From Posidonia oceanica (taxonomy: Eukaryota > Streptophyta > Magnoliopsida > Alismatales > Posidoniaceae): a DNA stretch of 64,000 nt. A program made the position numbers and the translations under genes. Below the pieces are notes generated by a model, which did not search any database, was not told the DNA's origin, and saw nothing but the letters and a program-made list of their open reading frames with translations. Every line of letters begins with the position of its first letter. The first letter of the stretch is position 1. The DNA is taken from positions 54,464,001 to 54,528,000 of the forward strand of contig JAZBRS010000020.1 in assembly GCA_037176725.1 (NCBI GenBank), in the 5' to 3' direction. Shown one piece after another: positions 55,436 to 64,000 of the stretch.

Positions 55436-56251
55436 GGACGAAGGGGAGGATAGAGAGGGGGTCGGAGAAGGGTTTTCGAAGGAAGGAGGAGGAAGCTAGG
55501 GCACTCGAGCGGAGGAGAAAGCTAGGGTAGAAAAGAGAGAATGTCGGCTGAAAACGGAAGAATGAGTTTTAAAGACTTAAACCCTAGGATTTATAAACGG
55601 AAATGATTTTTAAAATAAAAAACAGTATGCTGAAAAATAAACGGTATCCTATTATGTTCGATATAAAAGAATAATTCAATCGACCAGAGTAAGATGATTT
55701 TCTGAAACAGGGATTTTCAGGATTCTGCTAAGTATTGGTTGACCGAAAAAATCTATCAGATTTTTTTTGTCTTATATATAAACAGTAGACCAGAATGAAA
55801 TGATTTTCCGAATCAGGGATTTTCAGGATTCCGATAGATATCGGTTAACCGAAAAATCTGTCAGAATTTTTGTTTTATATATAAACAGTAGACCGGAATG
55901 AAATGATTTTTCGAATCAGGGATTTTCGGGATTCCGATAGATATCACTTGACCGAAAAATATGTTAGAATTTTGGTTTTATATATGAACGGTAGACCAGA
56001 ATAAAATGATTTTCCAAATCAGGGATTTTCGAGATTTCGATAGATATAGGTTGACCAACAAATCTGTCAGAATTTTTGTTGTATATGTGACCGGTAGAAT
56101 GGAAAAAAAATGATTTTCCAAATCAATGATTTTTGGGATTCCAGACAAAATCGGTAATCCGAAAAACTGTCAGATTTATACAGAAACCAGCAAACTGATG
56201 ATTTTCGGTATACCGAACTCGATTTCTTTTCTGAATATTTTTATTTTATTT
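55436..56251 (-). repeat. Non-coding spacer with five 103-bp tandem repeats
   Basis: Repeats begin at 55682, 55788, 55891, 55994 and 56097 (period 106, then 103). Each has GACCAGAATGAAATGATTTT, CAGGGATTTTC and a GATAGATATCGGTTAACCGA-like palindromic part. The related phrase TCGGTATACCGAA occurs at about 56204 and similar CGGTATACC phrases lie in the 3' LTR (52920-53020). No gene is seen. Confidence 0.85.
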
Positions 56252-57530
56252 TTATTCAATGTCACAGACCTTGCATTTACCTAGATGTCTTCTGATTTTT
56301 ACAAATTGTGATTCATCTAGAGGTTTAGTGAATATATCTACTAATTGATCATTTGTGGGAATAAATTCCAATTTTATGTTATTCTTAGCCACATGATCTC
56401 ATAGGAAGTGGTGTCTTACTTCAATATATTTAGTCCTAGAATGAATTACAGGATTTTTGGAGAGATTAATTGCACTTGTATTATCACACAATATAGGTGT
56501 TGTGTTAAATGATAAATCAAAATCTTTCAAGGTTTGTTTCATCCATAATATTTGAGCACAACAACATCCAGCGACAATGTATTCAGCTTCAGTAGTGGAT
56601 AAGGCAACATTGTTTTGTTTCTTGCTAAACCAAGAAACCAAAGAATGTCCTAAAAATTGACAAGTTCCACTAGTGCTTTTCCTATCTGTCTTACATCCAG
56701 CATAATCTGCATCACTATATCCTATTAAGTCTAAGTTTGTATTTTTGGGATAAAATAGTCCTAATTCTTTAGTTCCATGTAAACATCTAAATATCCTTTT
56801 GACTGCAATTAGATGACATTCCTTAGGTGCAGCCTGATATCTAGCATAGAGACAGACACTGAACATAATGTATGGCCTACTAGCGGTTAAGTACAATAGG
56901 GAACCAATCATACCTCTATACATCTTTTGATCAACGTTTTTCCAATTCTCATCCTTGTCTAACTTAGCATTTGTACTCATAGGTGTTTTAGCTTCTTTTG
57001 TATATTTTTCTTGAAAGATAAAAATTCCTTCATTCATTTGTTTTACTTGAAATCCAAGAAAATAATTCAATTCTCCCATCATACTCATTTCAAATTCCTT
57101 TTGCATTATATTTGGATTAATAAGATGTCTTTTTCATTCTTTTTAATAAATAGGGTTGTATCAGCAACTCCAATAACAAATCCCTTTTCAATTAAGAATT
57201 TCTTTAACCTATCATACCAAACTCTAGGAGCTTGCTTTAGTCCATAAAGTGCTTTGTTTAATTTGAATATATGATCTGTATACAATTCATTTTCAAATCT
57301 AGGGGATTGTTTTACATATACCTCTTCCTCAATAACCCCATTCAAAAAAGTGCTTTTAACATCCATTTGATATAATTTAAAGTTCATGCTACTTGCATAA
57401 GCTAATAAAATCCTAATGGATTCTAATCGGCTACAGGGGCATAAGTTTCATCGAAGTCAATTCATTCTTCTTGATTATACCCTTGTGCCACTAATCTAGA
57501 CTTATTTTTAACTATCCTTCCTGATTCATC
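56252..57530 (-). pseudogene. copia RT and RNase H, catalytic YVDD segment deleted
   Basis: RT N-terminal motifs are at 57387-57106 (MDVKSTFLNG, ALYGLKQAPRVWYDRLKKFL). The next frame (57106-56399) starts MQKEFEMSMMGELNYFLG and contains the RNase H motifs KSTSGTCQFLGHS, STTEAEYI and DNTSAI. The two meet at about 57106, where DILLIQI should be followed by YVDD and about 18 more residues; these are absent and the frame is shifted. A stop interrupts HHF(L) at 56399, and pol sequence then runs on to a final stop at 56252. Further stops lie at 57390-57530. Confidence 0.88.
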
Positions 57531-59191
57531 TTATTTATTTCTATAAATCCATTTTGTTCCAATTATTGGATGATCTTTGGGTTTTGGAACTAATTCCCAA
57601 ACATTATTTCTTTTAAATTGATTTAACTCTTCATTCATAGCAATCATCCAATATTCATCATTCCAAGCCTCATTAACACTTTTCGGCTCAATAGATGAAA
57701 TGAATGCATATGTAGTACATTCGTGATCCAATTTGGATATTGTCAATATTTCCTTGGATATTTCTCCAATAATTTGTTCTTTAAGGTGACCTTGAACGAA
57801 TTGCCAATTAGATGTGTTATTTTCAGGTTCTTCTAACTTATTTGTATTTTCATTATTTTCAAGTTTTCTTGCTTGATTTTCTTGATTATTTTCTACATAC
57901 TTTAGATTTATAATTTTGATACTATTTTCATCAAAATTTACATGCATTGATTCTTCAATAGTAAGTATCCTTTTGTTATATATTCTGTATGCTTTGCTTC
58001 TAGAGGAATATTCAAGAAATATTCCTTCATTAGATTTGGGATCAAATTTATCCAAATTGTCTTTAGTGTTCAAAATAAAGCATTTGCAACCAAAAACCTT
58101 CGAGTATGAAATTTGTGGAAACTTGCAAAACCAAAGCTTAAAAGGAGTTTTATTTAGAACAGGTCTACGTAGAACTCTATTTAAAATATAGCAAGTTGTA
58201 TTGACAGCTTCGGCCTAGAAATGCTTAGGTAAATTATTTTCACATAGCATAGTTCTAAACATTTTTTGCAATGTTCTATTTTTCCTTTCAACAACTCCAT
58301 TTTGTTGTGGAGTCCTTGGAAAAGAAAAATTATGTTGAAAACCTTTTTCTTCACAAAAGCTTTCGAAAACATCATTTTCAAATTCTCCTCCATGGTCACT
58401 TCTTATTTTAATAATATTTAATCCTTTTTCATTTGAATTCTTTTGCAAAACTTTTGAAATTCAGAAAATACATCATTTTTACTTGTTAAAAATAATACCC
58501 ATGTAAATCTTGAAAAATCATCAACTAATACAAAAGCATATCGTTTACCTCCTAGACTTAAGGTTCTACTTGGACCAAATAAATCGATATGAAGTAATTC
58601 CAATGGTTTGGTGGTAGAAATCATTTCTTTTGTTTTAAAGGAAGATTTAATTTGTTTTCCAAATTGGCATGCATCACATAATCTATCCTTTTTGAAATCG
58701 ATTTTTGACAAAGCATTAATTAAATCAGCTTTGGATAATTTAGATAAGTGACCCATATTGGCATGACCAAGCCTTCTATGCCATAGCCAAGCATCATTAT
58801 TTGTAGAAGCGACACACGATATTATTTTATTTGTTTTATAGGATACTTTAATCTTATACACATTATGTTTCCTATTTCCAGTAAATATTATTTTGTTTAT
58901 GGTTGAATCAAAGATTGTACATTCTTTCATATCAAACAAAACTTTATAACCAATATCACATAATTGACTAATGCTAATTAGATTATGTTTTAACCTATCT
59001 ACTAATAAAATATTTTCAATAGAAGGGTTGTTAGGATTACCTACACTTCTGATCCCGACAATTGTCCCTTTAGCATTATCTCCGAATGTGACTGTTCCTT
59101 GGTCTTTAGACTTAAGAATGCTCAAAAGATTATGATCTCCGATCATGTGATGAGAGCAGCCACTATCCAAGATCCACTTTGAGTACATCAT
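57531..59191 (-). pseudogene. copia protease and integrase region
   Basis: 59191-58418 has the protease motif WILDSGCSHHMIG, the HHCC finger (HRRLGHANMGHL ... CDACQFGK) and the first integrase Asp in LLHIDLFGP. 58448-58215 holds IRSDHGGEFEN and NGVVERKNRTLQKM, completing a DDE set. A stop at about 58217 and other breaks follow. 58073-57531 continues to the start of RT (NNVWELVPKPKDHPIIGTKW). Confidence 0.88.
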
Positions 59192-60005
59192 GATCCTATA
59201 TTAGAGGACAACAAATTTTTAGGTACCCAAATTTTAGTGGGGTGGATTCTACTTTTACCAAATTTATCCCTTTGTACCCACTTGGATAGATTTGGTTTCT
59301 TTACTACAAAAATATATTTCTCATTTGTTGTTTCTCTAATAAATCCATTTTTATATGGTTTATCTTTGAAAGAGGAAAAACCAATACCATGTTTGTAAAA
59401 TGAAGGTCTTTGACTAGATAATAATAAATCTAGGTTTTGTTTTCCCTTGGTAAATTTTACAGCAGTGTTTAAAAGGTCATTACTTTTATCTTTTAGAGTT
59501 TTTATGTCTTTTTCTAAGTTTGTAATTTTAATTTTCATATATTTAAGATCCTTATTTAATTCTGTATTTTTGAGACTTAGTTCTTCATTTTCAAACATTA
59601 ATTTTTCTCCTTCATTTATAAGTGCATCATTCTTCTTTACTAAATCTTCATTTTATTGATTTAGATGTTTGGATGATGATTTCATATTTTTATATTTATC
59701 ATATAGATTATTAAAGGCATCTAACAACTCTTCCATATCATCACTTTGGGAGATAGAGTTATCTTCTTGTGCCATGAAGTACATATTAGCTCTTTCAGTA
59801 TCAGAAGATGATTCTTCATCAGAAGAAGAGTCACTTTCATCCCAAGTGGCTTGGAGAGCTTTCTTCTTAGGCCTCTAGTTTCTTTTCTGAAATTCTTCAT
59901 TTTAAGCAATGGCAATCTCTTTTGAGATGTCCAGGTTTGTTACATTTAAAGCACAAAGGTGCCTCATCTTGTTCATGAAATTTTCCTTTCTTTGGAAATT
60001 TAGGC
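59192..60005 (-). pseudogene. 3' part of copia gag
   Basis: A zinc knuckle CFKCNKPGHLKRDC lies near 59917-59958, followed by a lysine/serine-rich piece and a coiled-coil-like piece (59598-59188, with NTELNKDLKYMKIKITNLEK). Upstream of PKFPKKGKFHEQDEAP the reading changes to unrelated sequence at about 60005. The gag domain itself is absent. Confidence 0.8.
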
Positions 60006-60373
60006 AAGTGCATGGCATGTGCGAGTGTTCGTGAGCATGATAGTGAAAAGAAAGCATTCATCATGTCAAAAGGCATATATACATGGCATGTGCGTGTGTA
60101 GTGACTTAGCAAGTGTATAAAAGAAAGCATTTATCATTCAAAAAGCATGTATTGTTGCCAAACAAGTATGTAGACATGCATTGTGCAGGAAATAAAGCAA
60201 TAATAAGCAAGCAAGATAAAGCAAGATAATGACAGGTAAGCTGTAAAGCAAATAAGAGCAGAAGCACGAGGCGACTCGCTAGGAGTTTGCACAGAAGAGT
60301 GACCAAAACAGGCAAAGAGGCAAACAAAGGCAAGCAAAACTGCGAAAGCGGCGAGCAAAAAGCCAGAAACGAA
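60006..60373 (-). other. Gypsy leader fragment joined to copia gag
   Basis: It resembles 20960-21250 in the leader of element 1 (GCATGGCATGTGC, TCAAAAGGCATATATA and repeated AAGCAA phrases). It lies directly below a PBS and LTR A. The left edge meets copia gag at about 60005. Confidence 0.7.
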
Positions 60374-60412
60374 AACCAGAGATTCTGGGTTCAATCCCCA
60401 ACAAAGTCGCCA
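60374..60412 (-). other. Long primer-binding site matching 39 nt of tRNA-Arg
   Basis: The plus strand here reads like the 3' half of plant tRNA-Arg ending in GTCGCCA, including the T arm GGGTTCAATCCCC and the anticodon-stem side AACCAGAGATTCT. From memory of tRNA-Arg(ACG) I count five mismatches in 39, all transitions and four of them in the acceptor part. It starts one base from the LTR end. A normal PBS is about 18 nt. Confidence 0.7.
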
Positions 60413-61084
60413 CTATAGTAATCCTGGTGTTCAAATCGTCTATGCGCTCTGCCAAAAGCTCGTGTGCACCGATCGAAATCAGGCTTGCTATAAGTGGCTA
60501 TGTCCGAGGAGGAAGGCTCAACTCGAAAACACTTGAAACAAAGGAGAAAAGATAAGGAAAGAAGAAGATAAGACAATTCAGAGTTGCCACCGTGTCCATT
60601 ATCGAGAGATAAGGAAAATCGGGGGAAATGCGTGGATTAACACGCAAAACCAAGCAAAGGGTGCAATGCAAAGCAATGCAACGGAAAACAAATGCAAATG
60701 AATGAAATGATATGACTCATGCCTAGGATAAGGGCAATATGGTCATTATGGGCCAAAAGACTGGGCAAGGACTCCTGTTACGTGCGGGGAAGGTATTAGG
60801 CACCCCCGACACGCCCGAGAATCGGTCTTTCTAGGCTTACGCTCGCATACGCAGGGAAATGCAGGTTTGAATGTCTAAGTGCCAATGAATGCTCAAAGGT
60901 GTGCTCTAAGTGATGGGATGCAACGCAAGGAAGTAAACGTGCAGTCTAAGTGCTCAGCAACGCTATCTGTGTTCCGAACTGGTCGAAACCTGGCTTGTGA
61001 GAACTCCAAGCAGTAAGCATCACTGCCCTGTATGCAAATGCATGCGGAAAAGCAAAACGGCGGTAAAACTAAACAATGCAGGCG

Positions 61085-61915
61085 ACATGCAAGAGGAAAC
61101 AGCATAAAATATGCAAAGCGATGCGAGAAACAAAAGCGGCACGCGAAACGGTGCAAGAAACAAGATCGACACACAAAACGGTGCAAGAAACAAAGTCAGT
61201 ACGTCGAACGGTGCAAAAAACAAAGCAGGGACACGAAATGGTGCGAAAAATAGAGCACACGAAACGATGCAAGAAAACAAAGTGGGCACGTAAAACGGTG
61301 CCAAAGATAGAGCGGGCATGCAAAATGGTGCCAAAAGGAAAGCGGACACGTAAAACAGTGCCAAAAGGAAAGCGGGCATGCAAAACGATGCCAAAGATAG
61401 AGCGGGCACACAAAACGGTGCCAAAGACAAAGCGGGCACGCAAAATGGTGCCAAAAGGAAAGTAGGCATGCAAAACGGTGCCAAAAGGAAAGCGGGCATG
61501 CAAAACGGTGCCAAAGACAGAGCGGGCACGCAAAACGGTGCCAAAAGCACAGCAGGCACGCAAAACGGTACCAAAGACAGAGCGGGCACGCAAAACGGTG
61601 TCAAAAGCAAAGCGGGCACGCAAAATGATGCCAAAAGGAAAGCGAGCACGCAAAACGGTGCCAAAGACAAAGCGGGCATGCAAAATGGTGCCAAAAAGCA
61701 AAGCGGGCATGCAAAACGGTGCCAAAGGGAAAGTGGACAAGCAAAACAGTGCCTAAAGCAAAGCGGGCACGCAAAACGATGCCAAAGACAGAGCAGGCAC
61801 GCAAAATGGTGCCAAAAAGCAAAGCGGGCACACAAAACGGTGCCAAAAGGAAAGCGGGCACGCAAAACGGTGCCAAAACAAAGTGGGCACACAAAACGGT
61901 GCCAAAACAGGCTGA
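61085..61915 (-). repeat. 30-bp hairpin tandem array in LTR A (about 27 units)
   Basis: Same unit as at 3115 and 29380, with GGCAC-GCAAAACG-GTGCC stems. It is the longest of the three arrays. Units such as GGCAT-GCAAAATG-GTGCC show single-arm changes, so the stem is not strictly kept. Confidence 0.9.
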
Positions 61916-62689
61916 ATAAAACATCGAGAAGGCCATGCAGATGCAGATGCAAGGAGGAAGAGTAGGAGAAGCAAAGGAGAGCAATCAGCGCAAGTGTGAG
62001 AACGAACGCTGTTTAAGGACCGCACAATGTAGGTGTGAAGACCTACAAAGGGGAAGGAAGCAAGTGGAGGGATTACCACTGTCTTGTGACTGTTTCTCGC
62101 CAAAGTGTCCCACGATATGTCTCACACGTTGCCAAAAGCTCGCGATGCGATCGGATCATGGAAAAGGAAGAAGAATGTCGCAATTAGTAGTGAATCCAGG
62201 GGAAACACAACACAAGGCACTGAGAGTACGCGAAAAGAGGAGACGGAGTTGATAGATAAGAAGAGGGAATCCTAGTCTATATGCTCGAGGAAACAGAAAG
62301 CAAAAGCCATGCATGCAATGCAATGGTGTGCAAATGAATGCTGTGCGGGGGTTCAGGAGGACTTACCTTGGAAATCTGAAGCCTGATCTGAGAAATGCTT
62401 GGTCTATGTGGAAGAGCGCTCCACCGGGGTCGTCCAAGTAGCTTGTTTGAGAAGATCTAGTGGCCAGATCAGAAGATAAGCTGGCTTCAAGGCAGAGGGG
62501 CTAAAACAGGGGAGAGAATGGATCTAGGTGTAAAAGAGGTCCTAGGACTGTGCAAGACAGGTCCTCCCATGTAAATGGGAGCTAAGTATGCTTAAGTGTG
62601 TGCAAAAATGCCAAATGCAAAGATGCATAGGTGCAAATGCATGCAGGAATGCAAGAAAGGACCTAAGAATGACTTTTCAGAAAACATAG

Positions 62690-63540
62690 GAACCTATATG
62701 CAAGTTTTGAAAAAGTGGGACCTAAATGCAAAGATTTTGAAAAATTAGGGGCTTATATGCAAGGTTTTTGAAAACTGGAGGGTCTGAGTGTAATTTTGCA
62801 AAATGTAGGGTTTAAAATGCAATTTTATAAGGTAAACATGCATTTGAATAAGTTTTGAAATCATGTGGAGGATTAACATGCAATTTTGAAACATGTAGGG
62901 GTTGAAATGCAATTTTATAAGGAAAACTAGGATTTTAAATGGTCTATGAATTAAATAGTGGATCTAAGTGCAATTTTAAATATGTAGGGTCTAAAATACA
63001 ATTTTATAAGCAAAAATATGCATTTAAATGAGTTTTATAAACATGCAGAGGACCTATGTGTAATTTTTAAAATGCAGGGTCTAAAATGCAATTTTATAAG
63101 GAAAAATGTTAAAAAACAGATGCTGTGCATGCAAATGAGGGACCTATGTGCAAAAATTAGAAAGTATGGGGGAAATAATGCAATGCAGTAAGAAAAGATG
63201 AAAAATAAATGCATTGATTAACAGATCGGAGGACTAAAACATAAATAAAGAAAAGTGCAGGATTAAAAATGCAATTTACTAAGGTAAAATTAGAATATTA
63301 AATGAGATTATTAATTAAAGGACTGGAATGCAAAAATAAGAAACTACAAGGCCTAAACTAAAATAAATTTAAATGGAAAACACAGCAGAAGGACTGGAAA
63401 GCAATTAGACAATTTTTTAGATTTTCATGCAATTTCATATGATTTAAATTCAAACTTAAATGAATCTTAAACGATGGCAGGACTAGAATGCAATAAAATA
63501 AAAACAGAATCTAGAAATGCAATATTTGGCAAAAATAGCA
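62690..63540 (-). repeat. Reiterated TGCAATTTT motif tract in the right LTR A
   Basis: Equivalent of 4225-5080, with GGGTCTAAAATGCAATTTTA and GGACCTATGTG phrases at 50-100 base spacing. No gene is seen. Confidence 0.7.
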
Positions 63541-64000
63541 TGCTTAAGAAAAATAACAGCTCAATAAAAACGCAGTGGCCATGGACACTGTAGCACAAAG
63601 CTATTAGTGGCCATGATCGGCGGAGGAGGGATGCTGGCGAGGCGCAGAGTGGCGGGCAATCTTCACCAGAGCTGTGCGGAGACCGGAGAGGCATCGGCGA
63701 GCCACGACGCAACCTGGAGGTGATCGGAGAGCTCGGTGAAGCTCTGCAGACCAGAAGAAAGTCGACTGGAGAGCTGGAGCGACGTCGGAGCATTCTGAAG
63801 CCACCGGCGTGCTCCTGGAGTCGGAGCGGTCCTTGGGGGATGCTCGAAAGTGAGTTCTACTGGCTGGTGCGACGAGGCGATCTCTGAGCTCGCCGGAGAA
63901 GAAAGGAGATGGCAGCGCTGACTCGGGGCAGGGGGAACCAGAACCCTAATCTAATGGGCGGAAAAGCATACAGAAGAAGAAACTAGGCTAGTGGGAGAGA

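Larger units (their letters stand above)
52181..60005 (-). mobile_element. SIRE-type Ty1/copia element, 5'-truncated
   Basis: On the minus strand: partial gag with zinc knuckle, protease, integrase, RT, RNase H, an env-like ORF, a polypurine tract and a 3' LTR. Protein order (integrase before RT) is copia. RT and RNase H wording (FEMSMMGELNYFLG, KSTSGTCQFLGHSLVSW) and the extra ORF after pol fit the SIRE/Maximus lineage. The 5' LTR, PBS and most of gag are missing: at about 60005 the sequence changes to a gypsy leader. Confidence 0.88.
28687..64000 (-). mobile_element. Gypsy element 2 (Tat-type), nested host of several insertions
   Basis: Family-A LTRs in the same orientation lie at both ends (28687-30640 and 60414 onward), bracketing a DUF7745 fragment, pol, gag, and at the right a leader and PBS. 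I therefore read them as one element over 35 kb long including insertions. Nested inside are solo LTR B (31792-35018), solo LTR E with SINEs (44762-51658) and a truncated copia (52181-60005). The left 5 bp flank is CATAC; its partner would be beyond the window. The assignment of the right LTR to this element is inference. Confidence 0.65.
60414..64000 (-). repeat. 5' LTR of element 2 (family A), cut by window end
   Basis: Homologous to solo LTR A1 from its 3' end inward: internal PBS-like motif (60581-60589), conserved block (60711-60850), 30-bp array (61085-61915), CTTGGTC..AAGTAGCTTG region (about 62400) and the reiterated motif tract (62690-63540). LTR sequence continues to the last base. 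Its end reads TACTATA rather than TACTACA. Long open frames at 61020-61952 are array artefacts. Confidence 0.82.

Noticed and set aside
60374..60412. Possible tRNA-Arg gene fragment
   Set aside because: Only the 3' half with CCA is present, next to an LTR end, which fits a PBS better than a tRNA gene; genomic tRNA genes do not encode CCA in plants.

Overview
The window is repeat DNA from a flowering-plant nuclear genome, inferred from the LTR-retrotransposon lineages present. It contains Tat/Ogre-type Ty3/gypsy elements with long LTRs and tRNA-Arg primer sites, a SIRE-type Ty1/copia element, and two tRNA-derived SINEs. The sequence does not identify a species. I see no host gene, rRNA, functional tRNA gene or CRISPR. 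Almost every apparent protein belongs to a mobile element, and nearly all are broken.

Layout. (1) Gypsy element 1, minus strand, runs from before base 1 to 23665. It has a partial 3' LTR (1-516), a non-coding 3' region with a tandem array (1206-2315), a downstream ORF related to the plant mobile/DUF7745 family (8775-10041), pol and gag (11442 to about 20130), a leader, a PBS (21335-21351) and a 5' LTR (21355-23665). A 5.9-kb solo LTR of family A (2394-8291, TSD CCAGG) is inserted in it. (2) 23666-24035 is a small mosaic of two LTR ends in opposite orientations. (3) Gypsy element 3 (from 23895) shows its 3' end, an array of hairpin units (25041-26215) and its own DUF7745 ORF (26926-28233). It is interrupted at 28687. 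(4) Gypsy element 2, minus strand, appears to run from 28687 past the window end. It has a truncated 3' LTR (28687-30640), a truncated DUF7745 ORF, pol and gag (36396-44761), then at 60006-64000 a leader fragment, an unusual long PBS and a 5' LTR. Inside it lie a 3.2-kb solo LTR of family B (31792-35018, TSD AAAGC), a 6.9-kb plus-strand solo LTR of family E (44762-51658) that carries two SINEs, and a 5'-truncated SIRE copia element (52181-60005).

How the parts relate. Each gypsy element shows, wherever the region is present, the order gag-protease-RT-RNaseH-second RNaseH-integrase, then about 1.4 kb of non-coding sequence, then the DUF7745 ORF, then a hairpin-rich 3' region and the LTR. The ORF recurs in three separately decayed copies, so it is a stable part of this family. 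The copia element has an env-like ORF after pol that is still fully open (54323-55435), although its RT has lost the YVDD catalytic segment. A recurring feature is arrays of short inverted repeats in LTRs and 3' regions, some with stem changes matched on both arms. LTRs of different families also share a PBS-like motif lying 110-195 bp inside their 3' ends. All coordinates come from reading by eye; boundaries given with a TSD are firm, others are good to roughly 10-50 bp.
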